From positions 1 to 64,000 of the forward strand of contig OY723239.1 in assembly GCA_963210315.1 (NCBI GenBank): a DNA stretch of 64,000 nucleotides, written 5' to 3'. The position numbers were made by a program, and so were the translations under genes. This DNA comes from Rhynchopus euleeides (lineage: Eukaryota; Euglenozoa; Diplonemea; Diplonemida; Diplonemidae). Under the pieces are notes generated by a model. The model did not search any database, was not told the origin of the DNA, and saw nothing but the letters and a program-made list of their open reading frames with translations. Of this stretch, positions 1 through 11,700 are shown piece by piece (the first letter of the stretch is position 1; every line of letters begins with the position of its first letter).

Positions 1-3000
1 TGCGGGTTTGCGGGTTTGCGGGTTTGCGGGTTTGCGGGTTTGCGGGTTTGCGGGTTTGCGGGTTTGCGGGTTTGCGGGTTTGCGGGTTTGCGGGTTTGCG
101 GGTTTGCGGGTTTGCGGGTTTGCGGGTTTGCGGGTTTGCGGGTTTGCGGGTTTGCGGGTTTGCGGGTTTGCGGGTTTGCGGGTTTGCGGGTTTGCGGGTT
201 TGCGGGTTTGCGGGTTTGCGGGTTTGCGGGTTTGCGGGTTTGCGGGTTTGCGGGTTTGCGGGTTTGCGGGTTTGCGGGTTTGCGGGTTTGCGGGTTTGCG
301 GGTTTGCGGGTTTGCGGGTTTGCGGGTTTGCGGGTTTGCGGGTTTGCGGGTTTGCGGGTTTGCGGGTTTGCGGGTTTGCGGGTTTGCGGGTTTGCGGGTT
401 TGCGGGTTTGCGGGTTTGCGGGTTTGCGGGTTTGCGGGTTTGCGGGTTTGCGGGTTTGCGGGTTTGCGGGTTTGCGGGTTTGCGGGTTTGCGGGTTTGCG
501 GGTTTGCGGGTTTGCGGGTTTGCGGGTTTGCGGGTTTGCGGGTTTGCGGGTTTGCGGGTTTGCGGGTTTGCGGGTTTGCGGGTTTGCGGGTTTGCGGGTT
601 TGCGGGTTTGCGGGTTTGCGGGTTTGCGGGTTTGCGGGTTTGCGGGTTTGCGGGTTTGCGGGTTTGCGGGTTTGCGGGTTTGCGGGTTTGCGGGTTTGCG
701 GGTTTGCGGGTTTGCGGGTTTGCGGGTTTGCGGGTTTGCGGGTTTGCGGGTTTGCGGGTTTGCGGGTTTGCGGGTTTGCGGGTTTGCGGGTTTGCGGGTT
801 TGCGGGTTTGCGGGTTTGCGGGTTTGCGGGTTTGCGGGTTTGCGGGTTTGCGGGTTTGCGGGTTTGCGGGTTTGCGGGTTTGCGGGTTTGCGGGTTTGCG
901 GGTTTGCGGGTTTGCGGGTTTGCGGGTTTGCGGGTTTGCGGGTTTGCGGGTTTGCGGGTTTGCGGGTTTGCGGGTTTGCGGGTTTGCGGGTTTGCGGGTT
1001 TGCGGGTTTGCGGGTTTGCGGGTTTGCGGGTTTGCGGGTTTGCGGGTTTGCGGGTTTGCGGGTTTGCGGGTTTGCGGGTTTGCGGGTTTGCGGGTTTGCG
1101 GGTTTGCGGGTTTGCGGGTTTGCGGGTTTGCGGGTTTGCGGGTTTGCGGGTTTGCGGGTTTGCGGGTTTGCGGGTTTGCGGGTTTGCGGGTTTGCGGGTT
1201 TGCGGGTTTGCGGGTTTGCGGGTTTGCGGGTTTGCGGGTTTGCGGGTTTGCGGGTTTGCGGGTTTGCGGGTTTGCGGGTTTGCGGGTTTGCGGGTTTGCG
1301 GGTTTGCGGGTTTGCGGGTTTGCGGGTTTGCGGGTTTGCGGGTTTGCGGGTTTGCGGGTTTGCGGGTTTGCGGGTTTGCGGGTTTGCGGGTTTGCGGGTT
1401 TGCGGGTTTGCGGGTTTGCGGGTTTGCGGGTTTGCGGGTTTGCGGGTTTGCGGGTTTGCGGGTTTGCGGGTTTGCGGGTTTGCGGGTTTGCGGGTTTGCG
1501 GGTTTGCGGGTTTGCGGGTTTGCGGGTTTGCGGGTTTGCGGGTTTGCGGGTTTGCGGGTTTGCGGGTTTGCGGGTTTGCGGGTTTGCGGGTTTGCGGGTT
1601 TGCGGGTTTGCGGGTTTGCGGGTTTGCGGGTTTGCGGGTTTGCGGGTTTGCGGGTTTGCGGGTTTGCGGGTTTGCGGGTTTGCGGGTTTGCGGGTTTGCG
1701 GGTTTGCGGGTTTGCGGGTTTGCGGGTTTGCGGGTTTGCGGGTTTGCGGGTTTGCGGGTTTGCGGGTTTGCGGGTTTGCGGGTTTGCGGGTTTGCGGGTT
1801 TGCGGGTTTGCGGGTTTGCGGGTTTGCGGGTTTGCGGGTTTGCGGGTTTGCGGGTTTGCGGGTTTGCGGGTTTGCGGGTTTGCGGGTTTGCGGGTTTGCG
1901 GGTTTGCGGGTTTGCGGGTTTGCGGGTTTGCGGGTTTGCGGGTTTGCGGGTTTGCGGGTTTGCGGGTTTGCGGGTTTGCGGGTTTGCGGGTTTGCGGGTT
2001 TGCGGGTTTGCGGGTTTGCGGGTTTGCGGGTTTGCGGGTTTGCGGGTTTGCGGGTTTGCGGGTTTGCGGGTTTGCGGGTTTGCGGGTTTGCGGGTTTGCG
2101 GGTTTGCGGGTTTGCGGGTTTGCGGGTTTGCGGGTTTGCGGGTTTGCGGGTTTGCGGGTTTGCGGGTTTGCGGGTTTGCGGGTTTGCGGGTTTGCGGGTT
2201 TGCGGGTTTGCGGGTTTGCGGGTTTGCGGGTTTGCGGGTTTGCGGGTTTGCGGGTTTGCGGGTTTGCGGGTTTGCGGGTTTGCGGGTTTGCGGGTTTGCG
2301 GGTTTGCGGGTTTGCGGGTTTGCGGGTTTGCGGGTTTGCGGGTTTGCGGGTTTGCGGGTTTGCGGGTTTGCGGGTTTGCGGGTTTGCGGGTTTGCGGGTT
2401 TGCGGGTTTGCGGGTTTGCGGGTTTGCGGGTTTGCGGGTTTGCGGGTTTGCGGGTTTGCGGGTTTGCGGGTTTGCGGGTTTGCGGGTTTGCGGGTTTGCG
2501 GGTTTGCGGGTTTGCGGGTTTGCGGGTTTGCGGGTTTGCGGGTTTGCGGGTTTGCGGGTTTGCGGGTTTGCGGGTTTGCGGGTTTGCGGGTTTGCGGGTT
2601 TGCGGGTTTGCGGGTTTGCGGGTTTGCGGGTTTGCGGGTTTGCGGGTTTGCGGGTTTGCGGGTTTGCGGGTTTGCGGGTTTGCGGGTTTGCGGGTTTGCG
2701 GGTTTGCGGGTTTGCGGGTTTGCGGGTTTGCGGGTTTGCGGGTTTGCGGGTTTGCGGGTTTGCGGGTTTGCGGGTTTGCGGGTTTGCGGGTTTGCGGGTT
2801 TGCGGGTTTGCGGGTTTGCGGGTTTGCGGGTTTGCGGGTTTGCGGGTTTGCGGGTTTGCGGGTTTGCGGGTTTGCGGGTTTGCGGGTTTGCGGGTTTGCG
2901 GGTTTGCGGGTTTGCGGGTTTGCGGGTTTGCGGGTTTGCGGGTTTGCGGGTTTGCGGGTTTGCGGGTTTGCGGGTTTGCGGGTTTGCGGGTTTGCGGGTT

Positions 3001-4224
3001 TGCGGGTTTGCGGGTTTGCGGGTTTGCGGGTTTGCGGGTTTGCGGGTTTGCGGGTTTGCGGGTTTGCGGGTTTGCGGGTTTGCGGGTTTGCGGGTTTGCG
3101 GGTTTGCGGGTTTGCGGGTTTGCGGGTTTGCGGGTTTGCGGGTTTGCGGGTTTGCGGGTTTGCGGGTTTGCGGGTTTGCGGGTTTGCGGGTTTGCGGGTT
3201 TGCGGGTTTGCGGGTTTGCGGGTTTGCGGGTTTGCGGGTTTGCGGGTTTGCGGGTTTGCGGGTTTGCGGGTTTGCGGGTTTGCGGGTTTGCGGGTTTGCG
3301 GGTTTGCGGGTTTGCGGGTTTGCGGGTTTGCGGGTTTGCGGGTTTGCGGGTTTGCGGGTTTGCGGGTTTGCGGGTTTGCGGGTTTGCGGGTTTGCGGGTT
3401 TGCGGGTTTGCGGGTTTGCGGGTTTGCGGGTTTGCGGGTTTGCGGGTTTGCGGGTTTGCGGGTTTGCGGGTTTGCGGGTTTGCGGGTTTGCGGGTTTGCG
3501 GGTTTGCGGGTTTGCGGGTTTGCGGGTTTGCGGGTTTGCGGGTTTGCGGGTTTGCGGGTTTGCGGGTTTGCGGGTTTGCGGGTTTGCGGGTTTGCGGGTT
3601 TGCGGGTTTGCGGGTTTGCGGGTTTGCGGGTTTGCGGGTTTGCGGGTTTGCGGGTTTGCGGGTTTGCGGGTTTGCGGGTTTGCGGGTTTGCGGGTTTGCG
3701 GGTTTGCGGGTTTGCGGGTTTGCGGGTTTGCGGGTTTGCGGGTTTGCGGGTTTGCGGGTTTGCGGGTTTGCGGGTTTGCGGGTTTGCGGGTTTGCGGGTT
3801 TGCGGGTTTGCGGGTTTGCGGGTTTGCGGGTTTGCGGGTTTGCGGGTTTGCGGGTTTGCGGGTTTGCGGGTTTGCGGGTTTGCGGGTTTGCGGGTTTGCG
3901 GGTTTGCGGGTTTGCGGGTTTGCGGGTTTGCGGGTTTGCGGGTTTGCGGGTTTGCGGGTTTGCGGGTTTGCGGGTTTGCGGGTTTGCGGGTTTGCGGGTT
4001 TGCGGGTTTGCGGGTTTGCGGGTTTGCGGGTTTGCGGGTTTGCGGGTTTGCGGGTTTGCGGGTTTGCGGGTTTGCGGGTTTGCGGGTTTGCGGGTTTGCG
4101 GGTTTGCGGGTTTGCGGGTTTGCGGGTTTGCGGGTTTGCGGGTTTGCGGGTTTGCGGGTTTGCGGGTTTGCGGGTTTGCGGGTTTGCGGGTTTGCGGGTT
4201 TGCGGGTTTGCGGGTTTGCGGGTT
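1..4224 (+). repeat. 8-bp satellite array 1, (TGCGGGTT)n
   Basis: Pure head-to-tail 8-mer, about 528 units, open at the left window edge; I see no interruption. It has a G-rich strand with GGG every 8 bp, so it could form G-quadruplexes. It ends in the partial unit GGGTT directly before the 5' terminus of element A. The 8-mer has no stop codon in any forward frame, which produces long artificial reading frames of an RVCGFAGL peptide repeat; these are not treated as genes. Confidence 0.98.
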
Positions 4225-4515
4225 ATTATACTGTATTGCGGGTAGGGGGGTCAAAAAACTGCGAGACTGCATGCACTAACTCTGCTATGTTTCGGAGGTG
4301 GTCCAGATACACCGTGAAACGCACGGACTCCGGAAACAGCCCCAGATTGGAGCCCAAAATTTGGTTCGCAAATTTTAATTATTTACTTGCGTGACTCATT
4401 TTTGGATTTTCCTTAGGAAAATGGCCATTTTGCCCAGGATGGGGTATTTTTTTGCTGGACCCTCTGCTCCGTTTCCGTGGTCGTCCGATGGCACCGTGTG
4501 ACGCACTGACTCCGG
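4225..4515 (+). promoter_or_regulatory. 5' terminus and subterminal motif of element A
   Basis: The first 17 bp are identical in all three elements. At 4310, exactly 85 bp from the terminus, lies CACCGTGAAACGCACGG followed by ACTCC. A diverged second copy (CACCGTGTGACGCACTG) starts at 4492 inside a loosely duplicated block of about 180 bp. Elements B and C carry the related CACCGTGTAACGTACGG at the same +85 position. A fixed-distance subterminal motif is a good candidate Rep-recognition site; that role is inference. Confidence 0.6.
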
Positions 4516-4670
4516 AAATGACTCCACACTTGACACAGACATGTTTGGTGAAATTATTCATGAGTTACTTGGGTGACTAAATTTTGGATTTTCTTGCAGA
4601 AAGTGGCCATTTTGCAGGGGTCTGGGCAAAAACGCCCACTTTTCACCCACGTCAGTACTCTCCCTATACA

Positions 4671-4980
4671 CAGCAGGTCAAGGGAATACCACCCAAGTAG
4701 GCCCATATGGGAAGTTGGTTAGTGCCCAGGATAGACAGTACTGACGTGGGTGAATGGGGTATGGATACCCAGCAGGTCTAGGGAATACCACCCAAGTAGG
4801 CCCATATGGGAAGTTGGTAAGTGCCCAGGTTAGATACTACTGACCTGGGTGAATGGGGTATGGATACCCAGCAGGTCAAGGGAATACCACCCAGGTATAG
4901 GCTATAGGCCCATATGGGAAGTTGGTAAGTACCCAGGTTAGATAGTACTGACGTGGGTGAATGGGGCAACTTCCTTCGGA
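4671..4980. repeat. three tandem ~100-bp repeats with a 5S rRNA-like segment
   Basis: Three units start at CAGCAGGTC (4671, 4770, 4869; period 99-100 bp). Each contains GGGAAGTTGGT, and the second and third units are each preceded by a small palindrome (GGGTAT..ATACCC). The third unit contains GATAGTACTGACGTGGGTGA, identical over 20 bp to the internal promoter (box C) part of the 5S rRNA gene at 57140-57260; the other units differ by 1-3 bases. An opposite-orientation copy of part of this (CACCCACGTCAGTACT) sits just before the first unit at about 4644. Confidence 0.75.
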
Positions 4981-5132
4981 AAAATCCACACACACCAGTA
5001 AATAGTCTTCCACTTGGACTTTTTCATCGATTTGTTTTGTTGTCAACCCCCAGGTATACCTGGGGATGCAGCGATCGCCACGGTCATGCGCGGTTTCACA
5101 AACCGTTGCCATTAGTTGCGGTACAAAAACCG

Positions 5133-5179
5133 ATGAATATTATATTCAAATCTGGCCCAGATTTGAATAAAATATTCAT
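5133..5179. repeat. near-perfect 23-bp palindrome
   Basis: Two 23-bp arms (5133-5155 and 5157-5179) are inverted copies with one mismatch, separated by a single base. They are AT-rich with a TCTGG/CCAGA centre and would form a stable cruciform or hairpin. It lies in the untranslated leader of element A, about 600 bp upstream of the Rep/helicase start. Confidence 0.85.
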
Positions 5180-5440
5180 TTTTGCCACAGAAGTAATTTG
5201 TCTTCCGCTACGACTTTTTCATCGTTTCTTTTTATGGTGAACTCCCCGGAATACCTCTGGTCGCACGGCTGAAATCAGATTCGACTTTGCCACCAGGCCG
5301 TCCATGTTCCCACAGTGTGTGAATGTGGTATTTCCTAAGGGAAATCCCAAGGCAACTTCCTTAGGGAAAATCCACACACACCTGTTATTTGTTAAACAGC
5401 AGTTGCCTTTCGAGTACATTGGCAATGATGTATGTGTGAG

Positions 5441-5577
5441 CCCCCTGCTCCCCCCTGCCCCCCCTGCCCCCCTGCCCCCCCTGCCCCCCCTGCCCCCCCT
5501 GCCCCCCCTGCCCCCCCTGCCCCCCCTGCCCCCCCTGCCCCCCCTGCCCCCCCTGCCCCCCCTGCCCCCCCTGCCCT
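5441..5577. repeat. 9-bp C-rich minisatellite (TGCCCCCCC)n
   Basis: About 14 copies of a C-run unit of 8-9 bp on the plus strand, in the leader of element A. The reading frames across it on both strands are repeat artefacts (Pro/Leu or Gly/Arg). Confidence 0.9.
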
Positions 5578-5792
5578 GTTGTATTGCCTCCAACCCGTCC
5601 ATGTTCCCACTGCCTGTGAATATGGATATTCCTCATGCAAATTGCTGTCTCTGTACACACTGTCCACACTTCAACACACCTCCTCCTCTTCCTGGGCAGG
5701 GAACACAACACACAGCTCACTTGAGATGAGGACAAACCCTCCTGTTGTAAAGCTGAGATCTGACTGAGGCTGACCGAAGAAGATCCAGCAAG

Positions 5793-8700
5793 ATGCCTAT
5801 CCAGCAGTGCAAGCGATGCCTCGCTGCAGTCAACGGAAGCCTCAAAAGGCACCAGCAGGCCAAAAGCTGCCAGTCAACCTGCTTGCACTGCCACACACCT
5901 TTCTCGACGATCAAGGAACGGAGAGATCATGAACGAATGAAAGGCTGCTTCCACCCACCAGAAGACATCACCTGTGAGCGGTGCGAGAGGACCTTTGGCA
6001 GAGCTTTAGAACTGACACGACACATGAGCTCCTGTCGTCATATATGCCGCTGGTGCCTTGAAAAGCGTGACGGTATCATTGAAAGCCACGAATCGTGGTG
6101 CTTCTTCATCCATTCGACAGCAATTCGCCAGCAGAGCAGGGTCACTTCGAACATTGCTGCTATCTCAACAGCTGCAAAGCACATCTACCTCCAGAGAGTG
6201 GGCTTTGGAAAGATACTTTTCAAGAACACCCCCCCTGAAGAAGATCCCTCAGAGTCCCTTCCCCCCGGTTCGACGCTTGGAATTACTGGGCACGAGAAGA
6301 GAATGATGCAGGAGCTGGAAGGTCAAGTGGCGGCACTCAACCTCAGTGATGACCAGACGCACCTCGCAACCTCAACTGCTGCTGACATCCTCAATCACCA
6401 GCTGGACAACCACCCCGACCTCTTTGCAGAGCGCACCGACAGAATCCGGAGGTTCCTCCGCGCCCTGCAGGAGTCTGCCCCTCTCGATTCAACAAAGTTC
6501 CCCGGTGCGTGCCGTCTGGAAGACTTCATCGATGGCAGTGTAGCAGAAGACTACCTCGGGGTGGTCGTGCCCTGTTCCTCCTGTGACGCACTACTCTTCC
6601 CATTTGAGCGGCAGCGTGGCTCGACCAAGGGGAAGTTCTGTTGCAAGGGCGGTTCCCTCAAGCTGGAGCCGCTCAAATTCCTCGACAACGCCCACGAAGC
6701 CGCCTTCTCCACACAGGAGTTCCGTGACAACGCCTACACCCTCAACAGCTATTTCCAGCTGGCTGTTGCCAGACATTCCCCCCATAAGAGCTTTGCAGGG
6801 ATGTCCGGGCTGCGCACGGTGACGCTGAAGGGTGTCGGGGTGAAGAAGCTGCTCTCTGTGGCATCCGATGCACAGATCCGCAAGAAGCAGTGGATTTTTG
6901 CTGGAACAGACACCGCAGCCGGTGTGGTCGAGGGGCTTGGTGGTGCCAAACAGAAGACGTCCATCCTCCACATCTACCCTGTCGTTGAGCAGCTCCTCCT
7001 GACACACAACGAGTACGTCCGTGTGTACAAGTCTGCTGGGAACCTCCTCGATAACACCAACCACTCCAACACCAGCATTGTGATCCATCTTGACGAGGTG
7101 CGAGGGCAGGAGAAGAAGGGCGACGAGTACGCGAACCCCATCGCGGAGTCGGAGTTGCGAGCGGTTTACACGGTCGACAAGGGGGAACGCCATGGTCTGC
7201 CTGAGTGGAGTGCATACAACCTCGGTGGTGGGGAGGAGAAGGTTGTTCATTACATGTCTCGGTTCTGGGAGCCGATGATGTTCCCAATCATTCATGTACT
7301 TGCAGATGGAAGCGTTGGTTGGCGTCTCTACAGCGAAGGGAACGGGCAGCAGGATCAGCAGTACCACAAGGTCTCCGCACAAGACTACGGGGCCTTCCAC
7401 CTCTTCCACCGGCAGGACAAGCCAAATCCTGCACTGACCATGAAGAAGCTGACGGAGTTGTACATCCTCCAGATGGCCCTTCGTGCAATTGAGCAGCGCG
7501 TTGGCTACATGTCTCTGCGGCTGAAGCAGTTCCGCTTCGACACTACAGACAACCTTCGGCAGAGGATCAACAGCACGACGACTGCACCACTGACGCGCAC
7601 CAACGTGACGATCCCCATGGGCTCGAGCTTCCAGCGAAGCAAGAAGGCACGTGATGAGCGCCTCAACGATGCGCTCGCACTGAACAACCGCCTCGGTGCA
7701 CCCGACTACTTCATCACGCTGACAGCCAACCCCAACTGGCGCGAGATCACCGAAAACCTTCGTGAAGGCGAGCGGCCGTGCGACAGGCCTGACCTGATTC
7801 ATCGGGTCTTCAACGGAAAGACGCGTGCGCTTGTCGAGGCAATCCGGGACAAGAATGTGCTGGGGATGTGCGAGGCATTTGTGTACGCTGTGGAGTACCA
7901 GAAGAGAGGGCTGCCACACATCCACATGCTGGTCTGGGTCGTGAGCGACAACAAGCCGAAGACGACTGTTGTTCTCGATCAGATTGTCAACGCACAGCTC
8001 CCCGATCCGGACACACAGCCCCACATCTTCAAGCTGATCTCGGACACGTGCGTGCATTTGATGTGCGACAAGATCCCGTCAGCAAAGTGCAAGGTGAAAA
8101 GCACAAAGACTGGGAAGTCCGAGTGCAAGTCCAACTTCCCAAAGCCGTTCCAGGAGGTGTCCATCATCGATGCAAACGGGATCTACTGCCTTCCGAGGAG
8201 GCCCGACAATGGCCGCAAGACGGTTGTGCCGGAATCGACTGTGAAGAACCGCCACCTGCACGAGAAGGACAACAGGTACGTGGTGCCTCACAACCTGTAC
8301 CTCTGCTGTCTGATGGGTGCGCATGTCAACGTGAACCCTGTCTCTTCGATCAAGGTTGTGCACTACCTCTTCAAGTATCTCTACAAGGGCGAGGCTGACG
8401 CGAAGGTATCAACTTCGATGAAGAAGGACAGCACAGAAGGGGGTGGCGGGTCCGAAGACACCCCCAAGAATGAGCCGCTAGACTACATGCAGGGGGTGTA
8501 CATGGGGTCGACCGAAGCTGCTGGGTACCTTCTGCACACAAAGATGTCCGTTGTGTGGCCCTCCGTCACAAGGCTCGACATCCACCTCGAGGGGCAAGAG
8601 CGGGTCTTCTTCGATGACGCTGGTGACACGCTGGACCACCTGCAGAGCGCTGTCGACAAAGCGAAGTCTTCTCTTCTCGCCTGGTTCGATGCCAACGACC

Positions 8701-11700
8701 AGTGCAAGCGCAACGTTGGCAACTTCGATGGGATGACGAGCCTCAGGTACCCCGAAGTGCCGGAGTTCTTTGCCTTCAACCGCCAGACAAACACATGGGC
8801 GCTGAGACAGGGTGTCGTCTGGGATGCAACATCGGAGAGCTTCACCAGCACAGACCGCAGACGTCGCGACTTCCGTCTGTGTGGGATTGGAAGGATGAGA
8901 TGGACGCCACCAAAAGACATCGAGCTGCAGCTTCTTCGGTGCATCCTCGGCACAAGGAAGGGTGCCACGAGCTTCCAAGACCTCAGGACGGTTGCAGTTG
9001 TGAATGACATTGGGGTTGTTGAGCAGGTCGTGTGCGAGACGTTCAAGGAAGCAGCTGAGAAGATGGGACTTCTGGAAGATGGGGAGCTCTTTCGAAACAC
9101 AATGCAGGAGGTGGTCCGGACAACGATTTCCTCACGCTGTGTGCGGTTCACGCTGGCAATTCTGCTTGCAAACTTCGACATCCCAGAGTCTGCCGTTCAG
9201 GAGGTGTGGGAGAAGTACAAGTACCAAATCTGCAAACCTCCGGAGAAGTCGAGGGCGCGGCAGGAGGTGATGGTGGAGGAGGTCACCCGAGTGGAGGAAG
9301 CCCTTGCCCTTCTCGACATTGAGAAGATCCTGCTTGCAAACACAAACACCCGCGAGAAGGAACAAGGGCAGGGAATCCTCCCCCTCTTCGGACTCCCTGC
9401 TGTTGCGCTCAGTCAGCGCGATGCTGACACGTTGGAGTTTGGGAAGGAGGCGTGGGTTCTCAACGATGAGAAATACGACCCAGACGAGCAGTGGGACAAG
9501 TACCGCGCGCTGGCTGGACAGATGGATGGTGCTGGGGAGCAGGCGCGCCACATCGTAACTCTTCAGGATGCTGTGGCAAACAGGACGGGCGGCCTGTTCA
9601 TGCTCCACGGTGCTGCTGGGACTGGGAAGACCTTCTGGTACTCCTGCCTTCTCGCTTGGGGGCGGAGCCACAGAGGACAAAGCATGACCAGGGCGGACGG
9701 CACACTCATCAACAACATCTGCCTGGCCGTGGCATCGTCTGGGATTGCTGCGACGCTTCTCGAAGGGGGACGGACTGCCCACAACCGCTTCAGGCTGCCG
9801 ATTAACAACCCTGAAGAAAAGAGCTTCTGCACCCTCTCGGCTGTCCAAGAGGAGCTGATCCGTCGAGCAGATCTGATTGTGTGGGACGAAATCGTGATGG
9901 CACAGCGGGCCTACCTCGAACTCCTCGACAGAACCTGCCAGCGTGTGCGTAATTCAGGGGCAGCCTTCGGTGGGATCACCGTTGTCGTTGGGGGTGACTT
10001 CCGGCAGACCCTGCCGGTGGTCAAAAATGGGACAAGGCTGCAGACAATCGCATCTTCGATCCACATATCGCCTCTGTGGGGGAACTGCCAGAAGCTCCTG
10101 CTGACCAAGCAGATCCGGCAGACGAACGCTGACTTCGCCCTGTTTCTGTCAACCATCGGGTCTGGACAGAGCAACATCAACCAGATGGATCAGATGTCCC
10201 TTCCTCCTGTGATGACCCACTCGGGAGGGGTTCCCTACACTCCCTCCGACCTTGTTGCCTTCACCTTTCCTCAGCTGCAGCAGGGTGTTGTGGAGAACTC
10301 GGTGATCATGGCACCAACCAATAGCCGGAGGAGTGAACTCAACGCTGCATGTCTGGAACAGATGCCTGGGGAGAGTGTGCACATTCTCGCAAAGAACACG
10401 GTAGCTGAGGACTGTGCTGTCGACCTTGGTGTGGCCAACGACTTCAACGACCCTAGCTTCCCTCTGAACGACTTGGAGGTGAAGATCGGATGCCCCGTCA
10501 TCCTTCTCAAGAACCTCGACCCACCTGGCGGTCTGTGCAACGGCACCCGGATGATTGTGAAGAAGGCCTCGCAGTACTCCCTGCTGTGCTGCTCCGTCAA
10601 CGACCCTGCGAAGGAGTTCAACATCCCTCGCACAAGAAACGAGCCGGACGAGAAGAAGGCCGGCTTCACCTTCTTCAGGTTTCAGATTCCTGTTGCGCTG
10701 GCATTTGCAATCACCGTGAACAAGTCGCAGGGGCAGACGCTGGGGAAGGTTGGCCTGGACCTGACAAAGGGCCAGTGTTTCACACACGGGCAGCTGTACG
10801 TTGCGATGACAAGGGTCCGTGAGATGGCGAGCATCCGTGTCGCCCTTCCCCTCAACGCACAGGATAGCATGCGCCCATATCCTGTGAGCAACCCTGTGTT
10901 CCGCGAGGTGCTGGCAGAAGTCAGTGACTGTGGGATGGACGTGGCACAGCAGCTGACAGACGAAGAGAAAGAGATCATCCGCAGGATGCACCACCGCGGG
11001 AAGACCGATGTAGAATACAGCAGAGAACTGCAGGGTGGCTGTGACCCTCCCCCACAGGGCCATGAAGCGCTGCATGCCCCGTTGCAGGGGTACGACCCTC
11101 TCCTCTTCGCAGATCCAGCCGACTACGACACCAATGCTGATGATGCTGCTGCGATCGATCGTGTTGAGCAAGGCATGGCACCACCACCTCCTCCTCCTGC
11201 GACACCACCCAAGAGGAAGCAGCAGCAGGCCGTTGCCACGAATGGGGATGGGGGTTCGCCACCGAAAAGGCCTCGAACCGACTGCCTCCTACCTCCTCCT
11301 CAGCTGCCTGTGGTGCCCCAACAGCCTCCTCCTCAGCTGCAGCACCTGAACATCTACACTGGCCCTATCGAAGATGCCCTCAGGCAAAAAATGGCACGCT
11401 TCGATCTCATCCCCCTCGATGTCAGAGGTGATGGGAACTGTCTGTTTCACGCTGTTTACGAGGCCTTGACAGGGGAGGTCGGCAAGGGAAAGGAGTTACG
11501 TGTGCGAGTGGGCAACTTTGTCGGTAACTGTATCAACGCCGGGTTGACAAGTGAGGGACCCCACCACAACAACATCTTCACAGAAGAACTGCAGAACAAC
11601 CTCCTTCAGATCAACAGTTACGCTGAGGATCAAGAGCCTGCAGCAATTGCCGAATGTCTCCAAATCCTCATCACGATGTGTCAAGGCATTACGTCTGACA

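Larger units (their letters stand above)
4981..5792 (+). other. leader of the element A Rep/helicase gene
   Basis: I see no gene here. It holds two copies of a segment with CAACTTCCTT then GGAAAA(A)TCCACACACACC (about 4968 and 5354), and two related segments around a small palindrome (CCCCAGGTATACCTGGGG near 5049; CCCCGGAATACC near 5244). The last 150 bp are C/A-rich. The start codon context CAAGATGCC is the same as in element C. Confidence 0.5.

Noticed and set aside
8-4394. Long reading frames across the 8-bp arrays as giant repeat proteins
   Set aside because: The unit has no stop in any forward frame; frames exist on both strands and only reflect the repeat.
5219-5852. Gly- or Pro-rich proteins upstream of Rep in element A
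   Set aside because: They are translations of the C-run minisatellite on both strands.
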